Shown piece by piece: positions 1-10,639 of a DNA stretch of 64,000 bases; position 1 is the stretch's first letter; the number at the start of each line of letters is the position of its first letter. The notes below the pieces were generated by a model. It did no database searches, was not told where the DNA came from, and worked only from the letters and a program-made list of their open reading frames with translations. The stretch lies in assembly GCA_032158295.1 (NCBI GenBank), contig CM063251.1, forward strand, positions 17,919,425 to 17,983,424, written 5' to 3'. The translations under genes and the position numbers were made by a program. This DNA comes from Pycnopodia helianthoides (taxonomy: Eukaryota > Echinodermata > Asteroidea > Forcipulatida > Asteriidae).

Positions 1-37
1 TACTTTTTGTGCTTAAGCAGCTCTATGAAATAGGGCC
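1..37. repeat. Truncated end of a GGGCCC-ended palindromic MITE (family A)
   Basis: The window opens with the terminal part of the commonest palindromic repeat here: a poly-T/CTTAAGCAGCTC stretch ending at a GGGCCC block. The same end closes the full copies at 3049-3241, 32019-32231, 41572-41770 and 63440-63623. The rest of this copy lies outside the window. Confidence 0.6.
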
Positions 38-1791
38 CTGGCACTTTTAATGGATCCTACTACACATTAGACTTGCACAGTCTTTTGAGACTTGTACAGT
101 CTATAGCAATCTTTCACAAAGTTACTCAATTCACTCTTTATTCAAAATTCAAGTGATTTCCCCTACCGCGATGAATCAATCAAAATCAGGCCACACAAGG
201 GGATGGAGTGCTATAGATATTTTGTAGTATTGTTTTGGGGGTTTGGGAAGGGGGGGGCAATGGTAAGGGATTTTTCAGTTTTATTTTTAAATCTTTTAGG
301 TTTTATGAAGGTTGTACATCACAAGGTGCTCGTAAATGTGACGTAATTCCACTGTAAGCCACGCCCACTTCACACACACTGGCTCCACTGGCTCCACTGG
401 TTACCAGAAACCCACTGGAGTTGCATTCAGATAGTTTTTCTTTGATGATTTATGCAAGAAGATTAATAGTTGGACATGGGTTTTACACACGTTCTTCAAA
501 GACTAAGGTCTTCTCAGAATTAACAAAAGTTTCTGTTATAAGAAAGTTGCTTTTGAACAATGAAATGGGTGATTTGGGGCAAAATTACACAAGAACCAGA
601 AGTTGCGAAAAAACTTGGCCATGCAGCAAATACACATGAGTGTGACACAATGACTTATCAACAGGATTGATAGCCTTTCCAGGTGGGTGACTAGAGTAAA
701 AGGGCGCGGAAAACATGAACCTATAAAGAGAAAAATTCGACTAATTCCATTCCTTGCCCCACAACCCAAACCCCCTTAGCTAGTCAATACTAAATAGAAC
801 CATGATAGAACCATCATCATGATCCAAGCTCTATGGTGACCCAACACTGAGCAGGTCGTGCTGAATACACCATGACCTCACATGGATTGTAACACTAGTG
901 GCCTCATGGCACTTTAGTCATGTCTCCATGTCTGACAGGAAGGTGTGTTATCGACACTGAATGACTCCATCCATCACTAAACCAATTTCATAAACATGTG
1001 CATACGACTCATCAAATTAATTTTCCAGACCCAGATTCTGTGAAAACAACAGTAAAAAAGTATTGAGGAGGTGCGTTTTTTTCGAATCAAAGACAACTGT
1101 CGTGACTGTAGATGTCAGTCAGTTACCTTTCATTCCTTAGCTAGAAGCTTTATTAGACTGGCAACCAGTTGAGGATTGGACATGCTGGCTAGTCTAACGA
1201 AGCTCCTAGCTTAGGGGTGTCTTGGATTTGAAAAAACGAAACTCCTAATTCGAGTTCTACCATCAATCCAGATGAATTATTTAAAGAAAGTATTGACAAT
1301 TTCTTAGCACTTTGGCTGATGAACTGTTTCTCTTTCATATTTTAGAAGCATTAATCATTTTCAGTTGGCAAACTTGCATGATTAGAAGCAATTGGAAATT
1401 TGCCCCACGATAGTTGGTCAAATACATTTGGCAAGTCTAAAGGAAGCAGGCTTGGGTTCAACCACACATCAATCTAACCCAAACAAGGTTTCCGGTTCGG
1501 CTTGATGTACTTGCATTACAATATTTATTACTTTCAGGAAGAGGTTACCAGAAAAACTGTTGCTTGAACATGATTGAGGGTTTTATAAAACAGCGTTGTC
1601 ACCAAACGTTTCTTCTCAGCACATTGAGTTCAAACTTCACGGTCCTCTCTGTGCACAAGCTAGCGTATCCGGCCATTTCAAACCATTTCAGATGCCCCAG
1701 TTCGCACAGTAGAGCTTTTAAAACCAATCACAACCATCAAGTAAAACACATTCCAAGGACCTCGTTTCAATTTAGCGTGCTTCAGCCAAAC

Positions 1792-1834
1792 TTGCAAAAT
1801 GTGGGTCCAGAAATTCTGGACCCACATTTTGCAA
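1792..1834. repeat. Perfect hairpin, 21-bp stem with a 1-nt centre
   Basis: Bases 1792-1812 and 1814-1834 are exact reverse complements around a single A at 1813. The arm contains TTGCAAAATGTGGGTCC. No loop is present, so this is a nearly true palindrome that could extrude as a cruciform or fold as an RNA hairpin. A second, unrelated palindrome starts seven bases later. Confidence 0.9.
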
Positions 1835-1840
1835 AAAAAG

Positions 1841-1897
1841 TTTTTGAAAAACTAGGGGGGCATTCTGGACCAGAATGCCCCCCTAGTTTTTCAAAAA
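1841..1897. repeat. Perfect hairpin, 28-bp stem with a 1-nt centre
   Basis: Bases 1841-1868 and 1870-1897 are exact reverse complements around a single A at 1869. The arm contains a G6 run followed by CATTCTGG. The stem sequence differs from that of the adjacent palindrome, but the architecture (perfect arms, one central A) is the same, which suggests the same mutational process made both. Confidence 0.9.
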
Positions 1898-3048
1898 TCA
1901 TGAGGAGAACCGTGTACATACACAAGACAATATTAAAGACATCCGAGTGACAAGACATGTGATTGATTGAAACAAGTGCCTCTTCTCTCTGAAGCTACTT
2001 TTGTACATACTAGTACTTGCCGAATGTTTTATGGAGTTTGCTGGCACTCCTGGCAGTTGTTTTATAATCTTCTAGATCAGGAAGTCAAGTGTGAATATGA
2101 ACACGTACAAGTTTGATGCTCACAGATGTTTATAAACTTTGTATGTGGCAATCTCTGCCTGATGTTATTTATTGACCATATATCAAAAGTCAAGTACTGT
2201 TCGAGTTCTACTTAGTGGTTTTTTTTTTATATCATAAAACCCACAACTACTGCAGTGGATGGTATGCATGTTTAACTGATTTTTAAAATGAAAATGTTAA
2301 ATCAGGATTATCTCTTCTAAACAAAGGTCCAATATTTATCATACATGGTTGACTTGTCAAGCCACTAATTCTTTTCAGAACCACAACTCAAAGAAAGATT
2401 ATTACATGGTGTTACCAGAAACCTTAATAGATCGATAAAAGGGGAAAACACACAGCACTAAACTTGTTTTAAAAAAACAAAAAACAAAACTAGAAAAAGA
2501 TTTCCATGTTTTGAACCATCCACATTTTAACATTGTTATGTTTTTGTTGCTTTAGCTCATTTAACTTATTATTAACCCTCTTACTGTCTGACCATTCAAT
2601 ACCATTCACTGTGGTTTTGAATGATAGATAAACTATGCCAGCCTGCAATATGATACCATGAGGGAATGCATGTACACAGTACACAGTTAGTTCTGTGCAC
2701 AGTTGTGCCATCGTACACAACCTTGGCAGTCGAATGGTTTCAAATGAATGGTCAACTCACTGGAAAATGTTGCCAAGAGTCACTGAGAGTAGGAGGGTTA
2801 AATATTAATTATTGATGCACAATCATAACATCTAACCCCATTTGGAGCTTTTTAAGTACATTGGGATACTATACCTTCCACTGCCACAGATCTTTCAACA
2901 TGACATGGAGATTCCTAGCATGCCAGTCAGTGACCTCAATGTTAGAATGATTTCAAAATGTATCATGGCACTTTCATCAACTGTCTTACATATATACCAT
3001 ACAGCACTGAATCAATACCTCTTTGGCTCTGTCATACCAAGAAGACCT

Positions 3049-3241
3049 GGGCCCAATTTCATAGAGCTGCTTAAGCAAAAAATTATGCTTGAAATATTTC
3101 TGCTAAGCAAAAATAAGCAGGATACCAGTCACAGATTGTACATGTGACATTGTATTTTGGCCGGTAACCTTATTCTGGTTAGCATATTTTTGTTGTGCTT
3201 AGCTTCTTTTTGTGCTTAAGCAACTCTATGAAATTGGGCCC
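3049..3241. mobile_element. Palindromic MITE, family A, full copy
   Basis: The copy begins GGGCCCAATTTCATAGAGCT and ends with the inverted counterpart ATGAAATTGGGCCC. About 35 bp at each end are inverted repeats, and the interior contains TGTACATGTGACA and GGTAACCTTATTCTGG. Similar copies are at 32019-32231, 41572-41770 and 63440-63623, with more worn ones elsewhere. There is no room for a transposase, so it is non-autonomous. The superfamily is not clear from the ends alone. Confidence 0.8.
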
Positions 3242-3247
3242 TGGGCC

Positions 3248-3412
3248 TAATACCACAGCGCTCCTTAAGCACAAAAAGTACCTAAGCATAAACAAATTGT
3301 GCTTACCAGAATAAGGTTACCAGCCAAAATACCAAATCACACATACCGTCTTTGACTGGTTTCCTGCTTTGTTTTGCTGAGCAGAAAGTTGTTATGCAAA
3401 ATATTTTGCTTC
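3248..3412. mobile_element. Second family A MITE, truncated and adjacent
   Basis: Directly after the full copy comes a second, more degenerate one (CTTAAGCACAAAAAGTACCTAAGC, AGAATAAGGTTACCAG, then TTTGCTGAGCAGAAA). It is cut off at 3412 by the start of a different repeat (3411-3953), so two family A elements sit head to tail here. Confidence 0.55.
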
Positions 3413-3953
3413 AAGGCAGGTGTAAATACTTCTGGTCTATATACTCCACAATTAATGACCACAAAACTTTATGGTAAAAAGCACTGGAGAGCTGTTGATA
3501 CTATCAAACATTGTTAGAAACCACCCCTTTTGAAGTAATGTAGTTTAAAAGAAAGAGGTAATTTTTCACCACAAATTTGAATCTGAATGAAGCCTTTCTC
3601 AAGTATCTGAAAGCACACAGTTCTATGCAACAAGGGTGGGTATTTTTTTCCTTTCATTATTTTCTTGCAACTTCCAGGCCTGGAATTACACGGAGGCCAC
3701 AGAGGTCGTTGCCCTGCTCTTAGCCTTGGTGCCCCTTCAAAAGTTTCCCATAGACTTTAAGATTTTCCAATGGAAGTGCCCTTTGCAAAATGAAAATGGC
3801 CTTGCCCTCTCAGAGATGAAATTCCAGGCCTGAACTTTGATGACCAATTGAGCCCAAATCGTCACAGGTTTGTTATTTTATGTATAATGTTGGAATGCAC
3901 CAAGTGAGGATACTGGTCTTTGACAATCACCTAAAGTATACCCTGCCTTTAAG
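3411..3953. mobile_element. Family C MITE interrupted by a family E MITE
   Basis: The outer element runs from an AAGGCAG...GTAAATA end to the complementary TATACCCTGCCTTTAAG end and shares its interior with copies at 5569-6154 and 46574-46868 (for example CAACAAGGGTG then TTTCATTATTTTCTTGCAACTT). Unlike those copies it is broken at about 3675 by a complete 155-bp family E element, after which the outer sequence resumes with GATGACCAATTGAGCCC. This is a clear nested insertion. Confidence 0.65.
3675..3832. mobile_element. Family E MITE (CCTGGAATT ends), nested
   Basis: It begins AGGCCTGGAATTACA and ends GAAATTCCAGGCCT, so its termini are inverted repeats. Close copies are at 25496-25662, 38329-38482 and 47727-47878, with worn or partial ones at 4500-4812, 16895-17010 and 28196-28372. 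The interior always holds a GGTGCCCCTT(C/G)AAA segment and a GCCCTTTGCAAAATGAAAA segment. It has no coding capacity. Confidence 0.75.
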
Positions 3954-3968
3954 CAGCTCCATGGCCCT

Positions 3969-4109
3969 GGGCCCAATTTTATAGCCAGAAAAGCAAAAAT
4001 TAGCAGAGAGCCAGTAACAAACAATATACATAACGTGGTATTTTAGCCGGTAACCTGTTTCTTCTAAAGCAACATTTGTCTGTGCTATGCAGCTTTATGA
4101 AACTGGGCC
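3969..4109. mobile_element. Family A MITE, shortened copy
   Basis: It starts GGGCCCAATTTTATAG and ends TATGAAACTGGGCCC, with the internal GGTAACCTGTTTCT segment of the family. At about 140 bp it is shorter than the ~195-bp full copies, so it has an internal deletion. Confidence 0.65.
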
Positions 4110-4499
4110 CTGCATAGAAAAGCTTACCGAAAAGTTTTCCACCATGACCCTCTTTATACCATGTAAGTTATGTGCAAATCTGTGAACATTTATATTTTCA
4201 TTCTTACCAATGTTGTACACACCCTTTAAATCAGCCCAAACTAGTAGAGGGTACAGACATTACAACATCAAAGCTAAACACATCGTTATTCATTATTGGA
4301 ATGTGGGACTTTCTTAAGCTTACTGGGAGAATTCTCAAGAGTACATCGGCCTACACACAACTGGATGGTTGGATAACTGTTTTCCAGATGAATTCAACTT
4401 GTATTATTTCAACTCTCGTTGAGGTCAGCATATTGAATTATCCACACTGATCCAATAGGAATCATAGGAACAGAAGACAATGGGCACTGCATCAACCGC

Positions 4500-4812
4500 C
4501 CTGTCTTGGTCTTGGTCTTGGCCTTAGTGACAGCCCCTTATAAACATCTCCACATGCCTTGGGAATGTTTACCTGGCAAGCTTTTTTTCTCTGGAAACGT
4601 CTTGCCTTGAAAAGACTGAAATTCCAGACTTGAATACTGTGTACTTTCTAACCCTGCTATAAAAATGAAAACTGCACCACTTGCCCTGCTCTTGGCCTTA
4701 GTGACAGCCCCTTATAAACATCTCCACATGCCTTGGGAAAATTTACCTGGCAAGATTTTTTTTCTCTGGAAATGTCTTGTCTTGACAAGACCGAAATTCC
4801 AGGCTTGAATAC
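4500..4812. repeat. Tandem pair of partial family E elements
   Basis: Two similar blocks, at about 4500-4640 and 4680-4812, each run from a GGCCTTAGTGACAGCCCCTT segment to a TGAAATTCCAG(A/G)CTTGAATACT end. They are about 180 bp apart, so a piece containing a family E end was duplicated in tandem. Left ends are not well preserved. Confidence 0.5.
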
Positions 4813-5079
4813 TGTGTACTTTCTAACTCTGCAAAATGCAACAAAATGCACCACTTTGTAAAAAGCTGTTGCAATTTGTTGCACTTGGCGGTCAACTCAA
4901 ATCCCATACCTTGATGCATTTTGTTGTATTTAGCATCCGAAGTGATTTAATTTACAGGTGTGGTGGGTATTGGATTTTGTTGTGTATAACAGGGTAATTT
5001 TGTTTTAAGTTTGACACTGTTGTACTTAGCTCTCACATGAAGTCACCAGAATGTCTACATGCATCTTAAGGCCAAGCAC

Positions 5080-5440
5080 CATAATATGGCTATCCTAATA
5101 CAAACTTCACTGCACAATGCAACAAAATCACTTGTTGCATTTACAGCATTAAGCATGTTTTCATATCTACTGTTATCCATCTTGTTGTATTTTGCAGGGT
5201 TTTTTATATCAACTGTGTTCCATTTTGCTACATTTTGCAGGGTTTTCATTACAACTGTTCCATTTTGCTGCATTTAACAGGGTTTTCATATCTGTTTTCC
5301 ATTTTGCTGCATTTAGCAGCCTGGTTTTCATATCAACTGTGTTCCATTTTGCTGTATTTAACAGAGTTTTCATTTCAACTGTGTTTCATTAAGGCTGCTT
5401 TTAGCGAGGGTTTTCATTCCAACTGTGATGCACTTTATCA
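5080..5440. repeat. Degenerate tandem array, about 42-bp unit
   Basis: The phrase CATTTTGCTGCATTTAGCAG followed by GGTTTTCATATCAACTGTGT recurs roughly eight times with substitutions and small indels, and weaker related units extend left to about 4840. Three or more frames stay open through it, which only reflects the repeat and not a protein. Confidence 0.7.
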
Positions 5441-5568
5441 GTAGGGTGTCTAGTGAAATCCGAATGGGGGTTAGGGTTGTAAACAACACATGTACATGTA
5501 TAAGTTTTACCAACAATAAACTGTTACTGCATCAAGAGATATAATGCTTGTTTTACTTGAACCTTTCC

Positions 5569-6154
5569 TTAAAGGCAGGGTATAATATTCGGTTTGCGGT
5601 AACACCATGTGTATAAATATCTACTTTGCTGTGTAGATTTTGTTCTTTAGAGAACTTGTCTTGCTATTTATTCTACTACCGCGGAGTAGATTTTCGGAAT
5701 TCGGGAGACTTCTCAGTTCTGAAAAGAACTGTCCTGCTTATTAACTACTACCTGGGCGGGAGGTAGGAAATCGGCCTGGACTAGCTACTTTAGCTTTGTG
5801 GGTATACTTGTTGTCATTGTCAAAGACCAGTATCCACACTCGGTGTAACCCAACAAATGCACAAATTAACCTGTGAAACTTGGGCTTAATTGGTCATGGA
5901 AGTTGCAAGAAAAAAATGAAAGAAAAAAAACCCTTGTTGCATAGAATTGTGTGCTTTCAGATGCCTGAGAAACCTTTCTCAGATTCAAATTTATGGGTGA
6001 AAAATTACCTCTTTCTCTAAAACTACATTACTTCAAAAGGTGACGCTTCTAACAATGTTTTATAATAACAACAGCTCTCCAGTGCTTTTAACCAAGTACA
6101 TTTTTATGGTCATTAACTTGCGGAGTAATTACCGAAAGCACACTCTGCCTTTAA
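5569..6154. mobile_element. Family C MITE, long copy
   Basis: Ends are TTAAAGGCAGGGTATAAT and the inverted AAAGCACACTCTGCCTTTAA. The right half matches the copies at 3411-3953 and 46574-46868 in reverse (TTGCAAGAAAAAAATGAAAG, CAACAGCTCTCCAGTGC, TTACCAAGTA). The left part includes an ACTACCGCGGAGTAGATTTT block with its own dyad that I do not see in the other copies; it may be an older insertion. Confidence 0.6.
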
Positions 6155-7402
6155 AGACAAAGTACACAATTTTGTTATTTTATTATTATTTTTTTACAGT
6201 TCAGTTTCATTTGCGAAGGTCGTCAATAACAAGAGGTCAAACCAACACCAATACTCCACAGAAATTATTTCCGTCTGAAATACTGTCAAGGAAATAGACT
6301 GTACAAGTCTCGCATATGAGAACGACTCCAACAAAGACGATATTTTTCTGAAGAATTCAATCTTCTTTTAACAATAAAAATAAAAATACCCATAGCAAGT
6401 TGCTGTGAATACAATTTCAGGAATATAAACTACCAGTTCTTTTAAGAATCACGCATATTACCGTAAACCTACATTTTATGAAAACATACATGTAAACCGT
6501 TTTTGTTTCCGTTTTTTTTTCTTCACCAAAACACGGCCATCAAAAACTAATGATACATATTTTGTGTTTTTATACATATTGCTTTATCACACCCAAGGGG
6601 GGTATCAAAGTGCTCATTATTTGTTTTTCAACAAGATAAGTGAAGTTATGTTTTGAATTAATGAGACCCATTTACGTGGCACCTTCTAATGGTTTACAAG
6701 GTGCTGCGGTGCAGTCAGCAACCACTCCTCTTTGTGATAATAACTGGGTTCATTCACGTGCCAATTAAAAATTGATTTCATTTTTGACGCTCTAAGACTA
6801 AAGGGTGAGAAGTTGATAAGATTCTAAACACTAACAGCTTGACAGATCTTCCACCGAGCATCCACCAGCCCGCTGGCTACTGTTAAACACACATCAAAAG
6901 CCAGCTCACGCTCATGACGACGTTTCAGTATTTACATTACATCCTTCCAATTAAACATACCCCGCAGAAAACTTTCACCGTAAATTGAACATTGCTGTGT
7001 ACAATGTTCGGCGGTCACACCGCTACCGATGAATTACATGCATCTGCCAGAGTTGCTGGATCAGCAAATGGAATTGTATGAGCAGCAAGCCAAGAGTGGA
7101 TGCCTAAATAAATATGGCTTGCTTGCTCCGGCTAAACACGAGAATTCATCACTCACGCTTCACTTGGAAAATTACTTGAGACACACAACGCTGATGTAAT
7201 TTGCCTCAAAATATTCAAGCATGGATGGTTGTAAGAGTCTGAGTTCATTATCGGTCTAAACTCAAAACCCAAAAGAATTTGTTTGTCAGGGATTTGCTCC
7301 AATATAGTTTACATCTTTTTTCAGTTATAAGGAGAAATATTTCATTAATTTTCTTTCTTTGAAAGAAAAACAATTGAGACAAGCCGTTGGCAGTAGAAGG
7401 TA

Positions 7403-7945
7403 ACAGTCTGCAGAGTTACAGTCTGCAGAGTTACAGTCTGCAGAGCTATAGTCTGCAGAGCTATAGTCTGCAGAGCTACAGTCTGCAGAGCTATAGTCTG
7501 TAGAATTACAGTCTGCAGAGTTACAGTATGCAGAGACAGTCTGCAGAGCTACAGTCTGCAGAGTAGAGATACAGTCTGTAAGTTACAGCCTGCAGAGTTA
7601 CAGTCTGCAGAGCTATAGTCTGTAGAATTACAGTCTGCAGTTACAGTCTGCAGAGTTACAGTATGCAGAGATACAGTCTGCAGAGATACAGTCTATAAAG
7701 TTACAGTCTGCAGTTACAGTCTGCAGAGTTACAGTCTGCAGAGATACAGTCTGCAGAGATACAGTCTGCAGAGATACAGTCTGCAGAGATACAGTCTGCA
7801 GAGATACAGTCTGTAAAGTTACAGTCTGCAGTTACAGTCTGCGGAGTTACAGTCTGCAGAGATACAGTCTGCAGAGATACAGTCTGCAGAGATACAGTCT
7901 GCAGAGATACTGTCTGTAAAGTTACAGTCTGCAGAGTTACAGACT
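7403..7945. repeat. Minisatellite, about 15-bp unit ACAGTCTGCAGAGNT
   Basis: Roughly 35 copies of a 14-16-bp unit are arrayed head to tail. Variants are GAGTTACAGTCTGCA, GAGATACAGTCTGCA and GAGCTATAGTCTGCA; a larger repeated block with GTAAAGTTACAGTCTGCAGTT recurs near 7690 and 7810, showing higher-order duplication. It lies in talin intron 3. Every unit contains CTGCAG, so the array is full of that 6-bp palindrome. Confidence 0.95.
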
Positions 7946-8214
7946 TTCTGTGTCACGGAATTTGGCAACATATAAAAAGATCTTTTTTAGTAAACTGCTG
8001 ATTCACAATGCAGGAAACAGCATCCAATGTCTTTGGTCTCATGACAAGTTGTGTCATTCTTTAACAAAACTATTACTAAAAAAAAAATTAATGGCATTTT
8101 GTCAAAAGTAAGTCAGTTGAAAAGAGATTTTCAGAGTACATAAAATCGACAATTAAGTGTAAATTTAAAGCTTTAAGTTTAATCAGCCAAAATCGCTCAG
8201 GAAAAAGACCTTAC

Positions 8215-8289
8215 CAGCAATGTTTTCTTGGAGCCGTCAAGCATCTTCACCTTCAGTGGTCGAATCTTCTTGCGATACTCGAGCAGATC
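8215..8289 (-). CDS. TLN: Talin coding exon 3 (start of the F1 domain)
   Basis: The minus strand shows an acceptor (TTATTACAG) at 8290, 75 coding bases, and a donor (GTAAGG) below 8215. The exon translates as 25 codons containing EYRKKIRPLKVKMLDG, the conserved F0/F1 boundary of talins, where the ubiquitin-like F1 domain begins. It is phase 0 at both ends and joins exon 2 without changing frame. Talin links integrin tails to actin at adhesion sites, and its head (F0-F3) is the integrin- and membrane-binding part. The next coding exon is off the left edge. Confidence 0.93.
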
Positions 8290-9149
8290 CTGTAATAACA
8301 ACAGTTTACTGATTACACGGTCTGATTCAAACATTTTGTTTCAGAAAACCTACAAAAATTAATGGTACACATAATGCCATGTGTAACAATCTTACGAAAG
8401 ACTAAAATAAGCCTAACGAATAAATCCAAAATGCCACCATGTTTCAGAATAATCTTCCTTCCAAATGCAAACTGCACCACTCAGATGAGCCCCAAAATTA
8501 CAATCTCATCAAAATGTTCAATAAAAACGCAACAGTCTTATTATCCGTAAAGCAACACAGGCAAACGGTCACCTTTAAATATAGGAAGGCACGTACTTAC
8601 ACCTACAGGGGCACACTGCGTGTAATTCAATTTAAACTTGGCTTGAAAGTCAGAACAACCTGTTCCAAACTGACACAAAAACCAGATTCCAAAGAACAGT
8701 TTTCACTATTCAAAGAAATGTATGCGTGTACTTTTGTGTCAGAGACACTTGACCCAAAACGAAGTGATTTTTAATTTACAAGCTAAGAGAAGATTTGTCT
8801 TAATAAGGGTAAAACTTTCATACTCGGCAGAATTAAAAGAAAAGGTGAGGTATTATTATTAAAAAACACAAGACCGCTGGACCTGTCTGGTCAAAAGTTT
8901 ACTGACCCGACACTAAAAACACTGGCCTTGGGCCGGTGGTCCAGTGTTAATTTCGAGCCCTGGACAGATCGACAGACCTTCATAATGCTGAGCCATCTTA
9001 TCTCTCTTTCAATCAAACCAATAAAATCACACTGAGGCTTAAATCTGTTTATTTTAAATGCCATGAGAATTAAAGGTAGTATTTAACATTACGCTAAATT
9101 TGCATCGGGAGAAATAATATAATGTGCTTTTACCCTTTCACCTATGTAT

Positions 9150-9300
9150 GAAGCACTGTTACTTTCCCAAGTCCGGTGAAAAAAATCCCACAGGCATTTT
9201 CACTCGGGTGGGATTCAAACCCACGACCTCTACCATTTAGGTAATATACTTGTGTATGGAAGTATCTCACAAACATGGCTGCAGAGTGTAAATCCCAAGA
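9150..9300 (-). mobile_element. tRNA-derived SINE fragment
   Basis: On the minus strand GGTCGTGGGTTTGAATCCC (about 9207-9230) is a good internal pol III B box, preceded by CTAAATGGTAGA as in a tRNA-like anticodon/variable region. The A-box part is poor and there is no tRNA acceptor stem. I read it as a SINE head, not a tRNA gene. The 3' limit is not defined. Confidence 0.5.
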
Positions 9301-9618
9301 TTTCCCAGAAGGTTCAAATACGAGCGAGAATTGCATGGTCCATTTGATACCATCAGCCGTGAGATCAATGGATGTTAGTTTGCTGAGCGATCACCAGGCC
9401 CGATACTCCACAGGGTCAACAAAAGGCCTCCACGCCCCCCCTAACCGTTGCCTTGGTGCCCCTTGAAATGTCCCGGTAGAAAATTACGTTGTCCTCATTC
9501 ATGTGGCCCTTTACCTTAAAAAGAGACTGCCTGACCCTTTAAAGCATGAAGTATCAGACCTGTCAATCTCAAACTGATTCTTAGTTCACGACTTAATTTA
9601 CGCACTTTCGCTATCCTG

Positions 9619-9972
9619 TTAAAGGAACATTACAGAATTGGTAAGAAAAAAACTTGTAGAATATACTTTTGATCACAGATTTACATGTACATGTCATATG
9701 TCACATCTGAAATGTCATATTTGATGAGAAATGAATAAACTAATTTTCCGATTGGAGTTTATCGCTCAGCGAGCGTTTTATTAATTTGTAGAATCTATAT
9801 GATTCCATGCAAATGTGTAATCGGTTTTTCACTATTTTCTTGTGACCCAGATGGCCGATCGATCTCAAACTTCTACAGGTTGGTCAGTTTATGTATATGG
9901 TGGATTACATAAAGTGCTTACACTGCCAGCAACTGCTTTGTTAGCAAAACCAATTCTGTAATGTTCCTTTAA
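9619..9972. mobile_element. Family B MITE, copy 1
   Basis: The ends TTAAAGGAACATTACAGAATT and AATTCTGTAATGTTCCTTTAA are inverted repeats of about 25 bp. The interior includes TTTATCGCTCAGNGAGCG and GACCCAGATGGCCGATCGAT. Two further copies, at 14603-14987 (opposite orientation) and 18353-18745, have the same length and structure. The shared outermost TTAA suggests a TTAA target site, as for piggyBac-like elements, but there is no transposase to confirm this. Confidence 0.85.
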
Positions 9973-10639
9973 GTTTTGGTCCGATTCCATGTGATATCAT
10001 AGCAAATAATCAACACAATGGGACCAGTCTATTTAAGAAAAAACACCTGTATAAAATGTACACTGAGGAATGCGACAGGATAACAACTTGATAGTAGGTT
10101 GTCTTAATCAATGTGTCCATTATCGAAACAAGGATAGCACGGCCATCTCAGACAACACCTTCCGCTATTCCTTTTCAATCTAATGACACTAAGATAAAGT
10201 CCTTTTCTTTTTAACTACTAGATACCATCACACCCATAGTCTGCCTTAGTAAGGGCAAGTCCTCCTTTTCATTTGTTCAAACCTAACCCTAGAATAGTAC
10301 TAGTAATATATTTGTCCCGCCTCGTTCTGTAATTCTGAGGTGCTTGTGCTTGTTTTCAACTACAAATAATTCTCCCTTTCCCATTGGGTGAACCTTTGTA
10401 TTGGCGTGAGAATACTTAATAGCCTCATAGCAAATAATAATAATAACATTTATATAGCGCTTAATACTAACACTAAATAAGAGAAGTTAAACTTGTGAAG
10501 GGAAATTTTTTTCCCAAGACAAGGGTCCAATTTCTTAGGACTGCTAAACATTCAAAGTTTCAGTGAGACATTTTGCTTAGCTTTTAATAATACTAAAAAG
10601 AATAGAATCCCATGAAATTAATAATACATATGACTAGTT

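Larger units (their letters stand above)
1640..1905. repeat. Interspersed repeat related to 24510-24750, carrying two hairpins
   Basis: A stretch with the phrase GCACAAGCTAGCGTAT, then an AAAACCA-rich part, then a CAAAATNTGGGTCC segment, recurs in degenerate form at 24510-24750. In this copy the last segment is followed by two perfect inverted repeats (separate entries). The shared order of short motifs supports a common repeat family; it matches none of the families with obvious terminal inverted repeats. Confidence 0.5.
1..8214 (-). other. Talin intron 3 (partial)
   Basis: This is the sequence downstream, in talin's sense, of coding exon 3. I found no further talin exon on the minus strand: the expected next piece of the F1 domain (the VDDSKTV-like stretch of other talins) is not seen and must lie left of the window. 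The intron holds repeats described separately: two back-to-back hairpins, several MITE copies, a degenerate tandem array near 5080-5440 and a minisatellite at 7403-7945. No convincing independent gene is visible. Confidence 0.7.

Noticed and set aside
1564..1950. 128-codon open frame on the plus strand
   Set aside because: It runs through an interspersed repeat and through two perfect hairpins, has no splice context and no recognisable domain. The hairpins alone keep the frame open at its end.
7403..7945. Regular short repeats that could suggest a CRISPR array
   Set aside because: The repeats are directly adjacent with no unique spacers, and this is an animal intron. It is a minisatellite.
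8439..8774. 111-codon open frame on the plus strand beside talin exon 3
   Set aside because: It lies in a talin intron, opposite strand, with composition like random AT-rich DNA and no family signature.
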